5,908 bases of DNA, taken from the NCBI GenBank assembly GCA_024639035.1, contig JAHEJE010000186.1:1-5908 (forward strand), in the 5' to 3' direction. A program made the position numbers and the translations under genes. Position 1 is the first letter of the stretch; every line of letters begins with the position of its first letter. The notes under the pieces were generated by a model, which was not told the DNA's origin, made no database searches, and saw only the letters and a program-made list of their open reading frames with translations. The DNA comes from Alphaproteobacteria bacterium. Its GTDB lineage: Bacteria; Pseudomonadota; Alphaproteobacteria; Rhizobiales; Aestuariivirgaceae. Positions 1-5,908 of this stretch are shown piece after piece.

Positions 1-785
1 AGCGCTACATGCGGTTTGCCAACGTCGAAGCCTTGAAATACTCGGTGAAGATGGGCTTCCGGTTGTCGATGAACCCGGTAATCTTCCAGCTCTATCTCGA
101 ACCGATGCAGCAGTTCCGGCTGGCGGCGGACGGCCATGGCAAGATCACCGTGCCGGAGAACCACGCCGAAAGGGTGCGCACCTACTTCGACCCCCTGCCC
201 TTCTGGTACACGCCGCTCGAAGAAGCGATGGTCGACTGCGGTTCGTTTCCGATGCATGCCATTACCCAGCGGCCGATGGCGATGTATCATTCATGGGGCG
301 CGCAGAATGCCTGGCTCAGGCAGATTTTCAACCGCAACTGGCTGTACATGTCGCGCGCACGGGCCGGCGAAATGGGGCTGAAGGACGGCGACTGGGTGTA
401 CGTCACCTCGCACCACGGCCGCATCAAGGTGCCGTTGAAGTTGATGGATGGCGTCAACCCGGACACGGTGTGGACATGGAATGCCATCGGCAAAAGGTCC
501 GGTGCCTGGAACCTTGCCGGTGATGCGCCGGAAGCGCGCAAGGGCTTCCTGCTCAATCACGTGATCAGCGACCTTTTGCCCGAGCGCCAGGGCGGTTATC
601 GCTATTCCAACTCCGATCCGGTCACCGGACAGGCCGCCTGGTACGATCTGCGGGTGCGGATCGAAAAGGCTCCGGCTGAAGATACACTGGTCACAGAACC
701 GCAATTTCCAACCCTCGAAAAGCCCTCCGGATTGAGAACCCGGCCGCCGCAACTGCGTTTTCGCGGCGAGAGAAAACCGTCATGA
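1..785 (+). CDS. soeA: Molybdopterin oxidoreductase catalytic subunit, SoeA-like (sulfite dehydrogenase), 3' part only
   Basis: This is the C-terminal end (about 260 residues) of a DMSO-reductase-family molybdoenzyme. The frame stays open to the left edge (in-frame codons CGC TAC precede the ATG at 9), so that ATG is internal; full SoeA proteins run to roughly 950 residues. Counting from that ATG, HSWGAQNAWLRQI at about 94-106 and the following GLKDGDWVYV / HGRIKVPLKL segments mark the molybdopterin-dinucleotide-binding domain. WTWNAIGKRSGAW and NSDPVTGQAAWYDLRV are recalled as typical of the SoeA branch. In characterised members SoeA oxidises sulfite to sulfate at a bis-MGD molybdenum site in the cytoplasm. 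The N-terminal [4Fe-4S] motif, any Tat signal and the Mo ligand lie outside the window, so cytoplasmic location cannot be checked here. The stop overlaps the soeB start (ATGA). A related polysulfide or other sulfur-compound reductase is the main alternative. Confidence 0.85.
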   Translation, partial: RYMRFANVEALKYSVKMGFRLSMNPVIFQLYLEPMQQFRLAADGHGKITVPENHAERVRTYFDPLPFWYTPLEEAMVDCGSFPMHAITQRPMAMYHSWGAQNAWLRQIFNRNWLYMSRARAGEMGLKDGDWVYVTSHHGRIKVPLKLMDGVNPDTVWTWNAIGKRSGAWNLAGDAPEARKGFLLNHVISDLLPERQGGYRYSNSDPVTGQAAWYDLRVRIEKAPAEDTLVTEPQFPTLEKPSGLRTRPPQLRFRGERKPS

Positions 786-1549
786 CGTCACTTCCAGACA
801 CCTCAGCACCCGGGCAGAAGAAACTCGGCCTGGTGATCGACCTCGATATCTGCGTCGGCTGCCAGGCCTGCGCGGTATCGTGCAAGGAGTGGAACACCCA
901 AGGCTATTCGGCCCCGCTGATCGAGGATGACCCCTATGGCGCGGAACCGATGGGGCCATGGCTGAACCGGGTGCACGCTTACGAAACGCACAGCGAGAGC
1001 GGCGATCAGGTGGTGCATTTTCCGCGTTCGTGCCTACATTGCGAACAGCCGGCCTGCGTCACCGTGTGCCCGACGGGTGCATCCTACAAGCGCGCCGAGG
1101 ACGGCATCGTTCTGGTCAATCCGGACACCTGCATCGGCTGCAAGTTGTGCTCGTGGGCCTGCCCTTACGGCGCGCGCGAGTATGATCACGTGGACGGGGT
1201 GATGAAGAAGTGCACCCTTTGCGTCGACCGTATCTACAACGAGCATCTGGAACCGGAAGACCGGATGCCGGCCTGCGTGCGCGCCTGCCCGACCGGGGCG
1301 CGTCATTTCGGCGATCTCGGCGATGCCGACAGCGATGTCTCGCGGCTGGTCAGTGCCCGCGGCGGCTATGACCTGCTGCCGGAAATGAACTACAAGCCGG
1401 TCAACAAGTACCTGCCGCCACGGCCGCGCCGGGACGGCGGCGGAAATGATCTTCAGGCAGAAGCGCTCGACGGCCGTGCGGTCGCGGGCACCGATGGATC
1501 GGTGAGCGAACGGTTCTTTGCCTGGGTCGACAGCAAGCTGTCGGATTAA
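782..1549 (+). CDS. soeB: 4Fe-4S ferredoxin-type electron-transfer subunit, SoeB-like
   Basis: This 255-residue iron-sulfur subunit relays electrons from the molybdenum subunit to the membrane anchor. It has exactly 16 cysteines in four groups: C24/C27/C30/C34, C84/C87/C92/C96, C117/C120/C123/C127 and C144/C147/C165/C169. This is the DmsB/PsrB/SoeB arrangement, expected to hold four [4Fe-4S] clusters, and none of the ligands is missing. There is no signal peptide or membrane segment, as usual for B subunits, which follow the A subunit. The start at 782 overlaps the soeA stop by 4 bases, implying translational coupling; only a weak purine run (GAGAGA) precedes it. After about residue 180 the protein leaves the ferredoxin fold and ends in a Gly/Arg- and acid-rich tail. 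The order A-B-C and the SoeA and SoeC features support the sulfite dehydrogenase reading over a DMSO or polysulfide reductase. Confidence 0.9.
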   Translation: MTSLPDTSAPGQKKLGLVIDLDICVGCQACAVSCKEWNTQGYSAPLIEDDPYGAEPMGPWLNRVHAYETHSESGDQVVHFPRSCLHCEQPACVTVCPTGASYKRAEDGIVLVNPDTCIGCKLCSWACPYGAREYDHVDGVMKKCTLCVDRIYNEHLEPEDRMPACVRACPTGARHFGDLGDADSDVSRLVSARGGYDLLPEMNYKPVNKYLPPRPRRDGGGNDLQAEALDGRAVAGTDGSVSERFFAWVDSKLSD

Positions 1550-1561
1550 CGGAACGCATCC

Positions 1562-2497
1562 ATGCACCCTGCCTATTCAGTGATACTGTTCACCACCGCC
1601 TCAGGCGCCGGCTACGGTCTTCTGGCTCTGGCCGGGCTGGCGGGCCTGTCGCACGGGGCGGCGTCAAGTGCTGCCTTCGCACTCACTTCGATGGCGGTTG
1701 CGCTCGGCCTGATCTCACTCGGTCTGTTGTCGTCGACGTTCCACCTCGGGCATCCGGAACGGGCCTGGCGGGCGTTTTCGCAGTGGCGTACATCGTGGCT
1801 GTCTCGCGAAGGCGTGGCCGCCGTTGCCACCTACGTGCCGGCCCTGCTGTTCGGTTACGCATGGGCTTTTGCCGGGCCAGGCATTGCAGTGATGGGCATT
1901 CTGGCGGCGATCATGAGTGCGATCACCGTCTACTGCACCGGCATGATCTATGCCACGGTGCCGACGGTACGGCAGTGGACGCACCGGCTTGTCGTGCCGG
2001 TTTATCTGAGTTTTGCCCTGGCCACCGGTGCGGTTCTGCTGCTGGCGATTTCCCATCTGTTCAACCGCCAGCAGGTGGCGCAGGTGGTGATTGCGGTTGT
2101 GGCGCTGGGCGTGGTGCTTGTCTTGAAACTGGCGTACTGGAACAGCATCGACAAGGCTGAACGGACCCTGACCATCGGCAGCGCCACCGGCCTGGGGTTC
2201 CTCGGCGAGGTCCGCCAACTCGAAGCGCCCCACACGACAAAAAATTATCTGATGCGGGAGATGGGCTACAAGGTCGGGCGCAAGCACGCGGCCAAGCTGC
2301 GCCGGATTGTTGTGCTCGGTCTGGGCGGGGCGATCATCTTCACCCTGCTCACGCAAGCCCTGTCACCAGGCCTGGCAACGGCATCGGCGCTGCTTGCCGT
2401 ATTGTGGGCAATGATTGCCGCCGTGACCGAACGCTGGCTGTTTTTTGCCGAGGCCGAACATGTGGTGAACCTGTTCTACGGCAAACAGGCGGCTTGA
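1562..2497 (+). CDS. soeC: Membrane anchor / quinone-interacting subunit, SoeC-like (DmsC/NrfD type)
   Basis: This 311-residue, very hydrophobic protein should anchor SoeAB to the cytoplasmic membrane and deliver electrons to the quinone pool. About eight hydrophobic segments are visible: residues 6-28, 36-60, 86-104, 107-131, 143-164, 172-192, 249-267 and 271-293. That number matches the DmsC family. The first loop carries HLGHPERAWRAFSQWR (61-76), followed by SWLSREGV, and the start HPAYSVILFTTASGAGYG is recalled as typical of SoeC-type anchors. A long basic, polar loop (about 193-248, with GEVRQLEAPHTTKNYL and GRKHAAKLRR) separates helices 6 and 7 and probably faces the cytoplasm. The C-terminus keeps ERWLFFAEAEHVVNLFYG. 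It starts 12 bases after the soeB stop, with a modest GGAA Shine-Dalgarno 7 bases before the ATG. Its stop lies 4 bases from the stop of the convergent aminotransferase gene. Confidence 0.88.
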   Translation: MHPAYSVILFTTASGAGYGLLALAGLAGLSHGAASSAAFALTSMAVALGLISLGLLSSTFHLGHPERAWRAFSQWRTSWLSREGVAAVATYVPALLFGYAWAFAGPGIAVMGILAAIMSAITVYCTGMIYATVPTVRQWTHRLVVPVYLSFALATGAVLLLAISHLFNRQQVAQVVIAVVALGVVLVLKLAYWNSIDKAERTLTIGSATGLGFLGEVRQLEAPHTTKNYLMREMGYKVGRKHAAKLRRIVVLGLGGAIIFTLLTQALSPGLATASALLAVLWAMIAAVTERWLFFAEAEHVVNLFYGKQAA

Positions 2498-2504
2498 TGT
2501 CCTA
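2495..2504. other. Convergent operon junction, 4-base gap between stop codons
   Basis: The TGA of soeC (2495-2497, plus strand) and the TAG of the aminotransferase (read on the minus strand from 2504 to 2502) are separated by only 4 bases. No GC stem followed by a T-run is visible on either strand. Transcription from each side must therefore run into the opposite gene, end through Rho, or terminate further away. The transcripts are expected to overlap at their 3' ends. Confidence 0.85.
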
Positions 2505-3764
2505 ATCGAGCCGGCCGGCGGCGTAGGCAATGGCGTCGTCGATCTGTTCCATGTCGGCTTCGCTGAGCGCCAGGCACGCATAGGTCTTGCCCGGCGATTT
2601 AAGCAGACCCTTTTCGCGCAGCATGGCGTTGAAGCGGGCATTGCGGGCGGCGTCGGCGCCGAACACGTCGCGGTAATTCGTGACCGGCTTGTCGGTGAAC
2701 ACCACATCGAACAGCGTTTCGTCGCCGACGATCTGATGGGCGAAACCGGCCGCGCCAAGGTGCTTGGCCATGCTGTCCATCAGCCTGCGGCCAAAGCTGC
2801 GCAGCTTGTCATACTGACCGGGGCGGCGGAGAATTTCCATGGTCTTCAGGCCAGCGACCGAAGCCAGAGGATTGCCGGACAGGGTGCCGAGCTGCATCAG
2901 GAACTTGTCGCCCGCCCTGGCCTTGTCGAAACAACTCATGATGTCGGCGCGGCCGGCGATGGCGGCCAGCGCCAGACCGCCGCCGATGATCTTGCCGAGC
3001 GTACACACATCAGGGACCACGCCATACAGCTCCTGGGCACCGCCGTAGGCAAAACGGAAGCCGGTGACGATCTCATCGAAGATCAACACGATGCCGTGCT
3101 TGTCGCATTCATCGCGCAGCGCTTGCAGGAAGCCGGGCGCCGGCGGAATGATGCGCTGCAGCGGTTCAACGATGATGCCAGCGATGTCAGCCCCGTGCTC
3201 TGCGATCAGCGAGCGGGCAAACTCGATATCGTTGAACGGTGCGATCAGCATTTCGGCGCGGACCGCGTCCGGGATGCCGGCGGAATCGGGCACTGCGATG
3301 GGAAAATTGACCAGACGGTTGGGGGCGAGGCTCATCTGGGCTTCGGCGGACATGCCGTGGTAGCCGCCCTCGAATTTCAGGATCTTGCTGCGGCCGGTAT
3401 GGGCACGGGCCAGCCGCATGGCATACATATCCGCCTCGCCGCCGGTCGAGACATAACGCAATTGCTCTGCACAGGGCACGGCGCGGCAGATTTCTTCAGC
3501 CAGCTCGATGGCGCTGGCGTTATTGGCAAAGAAGGTCAGGCCCTTTTCGGTCTGTTCGTGGATCGCCTGCAACACCTCGCAATCGCCATGACCGAGCAGC
3601 ATCGGACCCGAGCCGATCAGCAGATCGATGTAACGGTTTCCGTCCGCGTCCCAGACATGCGCACCCTTGCCGGAGGTGATGATCATGTTCGGATCGAAGT
3701 TTCCGAACCCACCGCCCGGCAGCACGGCGTTGGCACGGGCGATCCAGTCGGCTTGGGTCGTCAT
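2502..3764 (-). CDS. Class III PLP-dependent aminotransferase, glutamate-1-semialdehyde aminomutase-like, substrate unknown
   Basis: This 420-residue fold-type I PLP enzyme has these landmarks from the ATG at 3764: STGGEADMYAMRLARA (106-121, cofactor phosphate loop), GGYHG (133-137, ring-stacking Tyr/His), IIVEP (197-201), IFDEIVTGFR (228-237, Asp230 facing the PLP nitrogen), TLGKIIGGG (255-263, Schiff-base Lys258) and TLSGNPLASVAG. The last two and the length (HemL is about 430) place it near glutamate-1-semialdehyde aminomutases. Alphaproteobacteria normally make aminolevulinate by ALA synthase, and the neighbours are not haem genes, so a catabolic transaminase is more likely than hemL. The frame extends to a GTG at 3791 that overlaps the upstream stop (GTGA). 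The ATG at 3764 is preferred because CAGGA sits 7 bases before it, while the GTG has no good Shine-Dalgarno. It is the last gene of the minus-strand operon. The class is secure; the substrate is not. Confidence 0.85.
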   Translation of the reverse strand: MTTQADWIARANAVLPGGGFGNFDPNMIITSGKGAHVWDADGNRYIDLLIGSGPMLLGHGDCEVLQAIHEQTEKGLTFFANNASAIELAEEICRAVPCAEQLRYVSTGGEADMYAMRLARAHTGRSKILKFEGGYHGMSAEAQMSLAPNRLVNFPIAVPDSAGIPDAVRAEMLIAPFNDIEFARSLIAEHGADIAGIIVEPLQRIIPPAPGFLQALRDECDKHGIVLIFDEIVTGFRFAYGGAQELYGVVPDVCTLGKIIGGGLALAAIAGRADIMSCFDKARAGDKFLMQLGTLSGNPLASVAGLKTMEILRRPGQYDKLRSFGRRLMDSMAKHLGAAGFAHQIVGDETLFDVVFTDKPVTNYRDVFGADAARNARFNAMLREKGLLKSPGKTYACLALSEADMEQIDDAIAYAAGRLD

Positions 3765-3771
3765 CGGAGTG

Positions 3772-3776
3772 TCCTG
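3772..3776 (-). promoter_or_regulatory. Shine-Dalgarno of the aminotransferase gene
   Basis: Read on the minus strand, CAGGA lies 7 bases upstream of the ATG at 3764. It decides the start in favour of this ATG over the GTG at 3791, which would add nine residues. Confidence 0.65.
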
Positions 3777-3787
3777 CTTGTTGGGGT

Positions 3788-4873
3788 TCACGGCACCACC
3801 ACAATGTTGCCGACATGCTTCTTGGCAATGAAGGCGGTTTGCGCGTCATGGAGTTTGGTCAGCGGAAAGGTTTCCGCCAGCACCGGCCTGATCTCGCCGC
3901 GTTCGATGTAGCCGACCAGATCGGCAAACACCCCCGGCGCCACAATCGTTGCGCCGGTAAAGGTGAGGTCGCGCAGATAGAATGTACGCAGATCGAATTC
4001 GACGATCGGGCCGGCGATCGCACCGGCGCAGGTGTAGCCGCCGCCTCTGGCGATGACACCGATCATTTCAGGCCACAGCGCGCCGCCGACGACATCGGCG
4101 ACCACGGTCACCGTATCCCTGCCAATCGCGTCCTTCAGGGCCGCCTTCAGGTTGTGCGGCGACCGCGGCAGAACCGCTGCCGGTGAAAGCGCGCGCACGG
4201 CATCGGCCTTGTCCTCACCGCACATCGCCACCGCCCGAGCCTGCCGACGATTGGTCAATTGCACGAGGGCAGAGCCGACGCCGCCGGAAGCGCCTGGTAC
4301 CAGCACAATGTCGCCCTTGCCGACATTCGCCCGGTTCAGCATGTTCTCCGCTGTGATGGAGGAGGTGGCAAAGGTCGCAAGCTCGGCGTCGCCGAGATCG
4401 CTGGTGACCGGATGAACCTGGCGCTGGTCGACCTTGGTGTATTCGGCAAAACCGCCATCACACTCGCTGCCAAAGTAGCCGGTCTTGTCGAGATTGAGCG
4501 GATCGCCCCAGTCGCGCAGCCAGGTGTCGATCATGACACGCTTGCCTATCAAGCCGGCATCGGCACCCGCTCCGACCGCCTCGACGCGGCCACATACATC
4601 GGCGCCCTGAATGCGCGGGAAGGTGATCGGCGCCCCGCCCCAGGAGGCGTCATCGTCTTCGGCACCATCGAAGCCTTCACCTGTGGTGGCGTCGCTGACA
4701 CCCTTTGAGTACCAGGCCGAGCGGGTATTGACGTCGGTGTTGTTGAGACCGCAGGCGAGCACCTTGACCAGCACTTCGCCAGGTCCGGCCTTGGGCTTCG
4801 GCCAGTCGTCGCGATAGACCAGCTTGTCCATGCCACCATGGCCGGTGAGGACAACCGCACACATCACCGCCAT
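3788..4873 (-). CDS. Zinc-independent medium-chain dehydrogenase/reductase (alcohol dehydrogenase / quinone oxidoreductase-like)
   Basis: This 361-residue MDR protein is expected to use NAD(P)H for an alcohol/aldehyde, enone or quinone reaction in the cytoplasm. The GroES-like N-terminal domain has PGEVLVKVLACGLNNTD (31-47) and FPRIQGADVCGRVEAVG (85-101); the Rossmann domain has VPGASGGVGSALVQL (192-206). Cys41 sits where zinc ADHs have a catalytic ligand. The usual GHE is replaced by GAD (90-92), and the four-cysteine structural zinc loop is absent, so zinc catalysis is doubtful even though such proteins are often named zinc-binding dehydrogenases. An acidic, Gly-rich insert (about 58-80, with DGAEDDDASWGG) separates the two N-terminal motifs. 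The frame opens at an ATG at 4909, inside the upstream gene; the ATG at 4873 is chosen because GAGGAG lies 8 bases before it. It begins 4 bases after the upstream stop, and 23 bases separate its own stop from the aminotransferase ATG. The substrate is unknown. Confidence 0.8.
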   Translation of the reverse strand: MAVMCAVVLTGHGGMDKLVYRDDWPKPKAGPGEVLVKVLACGLNNTDVNTRSAWYSKGVSDATTGEGFDGAEDDDASWGGAPITFPRIQGADVCGRVEAVGAGADAGLIGKRVMIDTWLRDWGDPLNLDKTGYFGSECDGGFAEYTKVDQRQVHPVTSDLGDAELATFATSSITAENMLNRANVGKGDIVLVPGASGGVGSALVQLTNRRQARAVAMCGEDKADAVRALSPAAVLPRSPHNLKAALKDAIGRDTVTVVADVVGGALWPEMIGVIARGGGYTCAGAIAGPIVEFDLRTFYLRDLTFTGATIVAPGVFADLVGYIERGEIRPVLAETFPLTKLHDAQTAFIAKKHVGNIVVVP

Positions 4874-4877
4874 TCGA

Positions 4878-5908
4878 TCAGCTCCTCGGTTTCTCGTTGG
4901 CCGGATCATAGACCGGTTCTGCCAGAACGCGCGCCGGACGTGGCGTGCCCATGATCATGACCTCCAGCTCGGTGCCAGGCGCGGCGTGGGCGGGCTGTAC
5001 ATAACCGAACGCCAGCAATTTATCGACCGACATGCCATATGCCACAGAGCTCGTCAGGCCAACATGTTCGCCGTTGACCAGCACGGCTTCGCCGCCATGG
5101 CCGTCATGCTCGCCGTCGCCGTCGATCTCCAGATAGGCGCAAACCCAGCGCAGTGGCGCGGCCGCCGCGGCCTCGGTAGCGGCCTTGCCGACAAAATCGG
5201 CCTTGTCGAGTTTGACGAAGCGCATGACGTCGGCTTCCGGCAGGGTGACCTCGTTGGTAAGTTCGCCGGCGCCCTTGAACATTTTTTCCATCCGCATGGC
5301 GTTCATGGCGAAGGACCCATAGTCGACCAGGCCGTGCGGCTTGCCGGCTGCCCACAGCGCATCATAGACCGGCTTCAGATGAGCCATGGGCATGTGCAGT
5401 TCGAAGCCCAATTCTCCTGCGTATGACAACCGCATGGCCTGGACCGGATTGCCGTCAATTGCGACGTCCCTGACCGTGAGCCACGGAAAGTTCTTGTTGT
5501 CCAATGGCTGGTCGGTGACCGCGCCGAGGATCTCTCGCGTGCGCGGGCCGTTGAGGGCGAGGGCGCCGTAGTCGCTCGATACGTTATCAATCTGAACCGT
5601 CTCGTCGCTGGCGATGTTGAAAGTCAGGTAATCGATCACCCGCTGTTCGAAGAACGCGGCGCAGGTCAGGTAGAGCCAGTTCGGCCCGAGCCGGGCGATT
5701 GTCACCTCCGCCTCGATGCGGCCGCTGTCAGCCAGGAAGTGAGTGAGGATGATGCGGCGATCGCCGGGCATCCGGTTGGGAATAAGTCGGTCGATGACGC
5801 TGTCGGCATCGTCGCCCGACACCTCGATCTTGGCAAAAGCGGAAATGTCCATGATGCCGGCGTTCTGGCGCACGGCTTTGACCTCTTCGGCGACGGCGTC
5901 GTGCCAGG
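4878..5908 (-). CDS. GcvT-fold (aminomethyltransferase) C-terminal region, probably of a dimethylglycine/sarcosine dehydrogenase-like flavoprotein, 5' part missing
   Basis: The frame is open to the right edge; reading in from it gives WHDAVAEEVKAVRQNAGIMD, so the GTG at 5873 is internal and about 343 residues are visible. The opening, YAGELGFELH (codons near 5424-5395), MRMEKMFKGAGELTNEVT (near 5297-5244), RFVKLDKADFVGK and the ending MGTPRPARVLAEPVYDP are those of the folate-binding GcvT half of dimethylglycine/sarcosine dehydrogenase-like proteins. In full-length members (about 800 residues) an N-terminal FAD domain oxidises an N-methyl group and this half passes the C1 unit to tetrahydrofolate. 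The FAD half is not visible, so a stand-alone GcvT-like protein remains possible. Glu (5414-5412) and Arg (5294-5292) in the folate-site motifs are kept, but the usual Asp of the IxxD motif is Glu (GRIEAEVTI, codon 5708-5706). It is the first visible gene of the minus-strand operon, whose next gene starts 4 bases after its stop. Confidence 0.82.
   Translation of the reverse strand, partial: WHDAVAEEVKAVRQNAGIMDISAFAKIEVSGDDADSVIDRLIPNRMPGDRRIILTHFLADSGRIEAEVTIARLGPNWLYLTCAAFFEQRVIDYLTFNIASDETVQIDNVSSDYGALALNGPRTREILGAVTDQPLDNKNFPWLTVRDVAIDGNPVQAMRLSYAGELGFELHMPMAHLKPVYDALWAAGKPHGLVDYGSFAMNAMRMEKMFKGAGELTNEVTLPEADVMRFVKLDKADFVGKAATEAAAAAPLRWVCAYLEIDGDGEHDGHGGEAVLVNGEHVGLTSSVAYGMSVDKLLAFGYVQPAHAAPGTELEVMIMGTPRPARVLAEPVYDPANEKPRS
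4882..4887 (-). promoter_or_regulatory. Shine-Dalgarno of the dehydrogenase gene
   Basis: Read on the minus strand, GAGGAG lies 8 bases before the ATG at 4873 and within the last codons (Pro-Arg-Ser-stop) of the upstream gene. It supports the 4873 start and coupled translation with the upstream gene. Confidence 0.7.

Noticed and set aside
1715..2356. A 213-codon minus-strand frame opposite soeC
   Set aside because: It lies fully inside a well-supported eight-helix membrane protein gene, and its Gln/His/Arg-rich translation is typical of antisense reading of a hydrophobic protein gene.
1..2497. DMSO reductase DmsABC or polysulfide/thiosulfate reductase
   Set aside because: The architecture is shared, but the SoeA C-terminal motifs and the SoeC loop (HLGHPERAWRAFSQWR) are those I associate with SoeABC. 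It is kept as the alternative because the N-terminus of the catalytic subunit is missing.
2486..2521. Possible hairpin around the convergent junction (GGCGGCT ... AGCCGGCC, plus the palindrome GCCGGCCGGC)
   Set aside because: The stem needs a bulge and a long loop, no T-run follows on either strand, and both arms lie in coding sequence, so it is not supported as a terminator.
2736..3911. A 391-codon open frame on the plus strand antisense to the aminotransferase gene
   Set aside because: It is a mirror of the GC-biased codon use of the real gene opposite. Its translation shows no recognisable family motif, and the minus-strand frame has complete class III aminotransferase signatures.
4824..5426. 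A 200-codon plus-strand frame opposite the GcvT-domain gene
   Set aside because: It overlaps a clear GcvT-fold coding region and the start of the dehydrogenase gene, has no family features, and has the composition of an antisense shadow.
4878..5908. DMSP demethylase DmdA, also a GcvT-fold protein and of interest beside sulfur genes
   Set aside because: The ELTNEVT, LDKADFVGK and PRPARVLAEPVYDP features match the C-terminal half of dimethylglycine/sarcosine dehydrogenase-like proteins better. The frame also continues past the edge without a visible start.

Overview
The window is GC-rich, densely coding, and fits a heterotrophic alphaproteobacterium (Rhodobacterales- or Rhizobiales-like). This placement is inferred from base composition and from the combination of a SoeABC-type sulfite dehydrogenase with a dimethylglycine-dehydrogenase-type GcvT protein; no 16S rRNA or other phylogenetic marker is present. 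Six protein genes fill almost all of the sequence. No RNA gene, mobile element, CRISPR array or long repeat was seen, and no non-coding stretch exceeds about 25 bases.

Plus strand, 1-2497: the end of a three-gene operon for a membrane-bound molybdenum oxidoreductase, best read as the sulfite dehydrogenase SoeABC. The C-terminal part of the molybdopterin catalytic subunit (soeA, cut by the left edge) overlaps by 4 bases a four-cluster [4Fe-4S] electron-transfer subunit (soeB). An eight-helix DmsC/NrfD-like membrane anchor (soeC) follows after 12 bases. In characterised relatives this complex oxidises sulfite to sulfate in the cytoplasm and passes the electrons to the quinone pool.

Minus strand, 5908-2502: a second compact operon, transcribed toward the first. 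Its order is the C-terminal part of a GcvT-fold protein (probably the folate-binding half of a dimethylglycine/sarcosine dehydrogenase-like flavoprotein, cut by the right edge), a zinc-less medium-chain dehydrogenase/reductase, and a class III PLP aminotransferase resembling glutamate-1-semialdehyde aminomutase. Gaps are 4 and 23 bases, and each downstream gene has a clear Shine-Dalgarno sequence. The set suggests catabolism of a methylated or amino compound: demethylation or C1 transfer to folate, redox conversion, then amino transfer. The substrate cannot be read from the sequence.

The two operons converge with only 4 bases between stop codons and no recognisable terminator. A link between the amine-type operon and sulfite disposal, as would be needed for an amino-sulfonate, is an attractive but unproven hypothesis. 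No wholly new system is evident. The most notable points are the uncharacterised minus-strand gene set and the Asp-to-Glu change at the canonical folate-site position of the GcvT domain.
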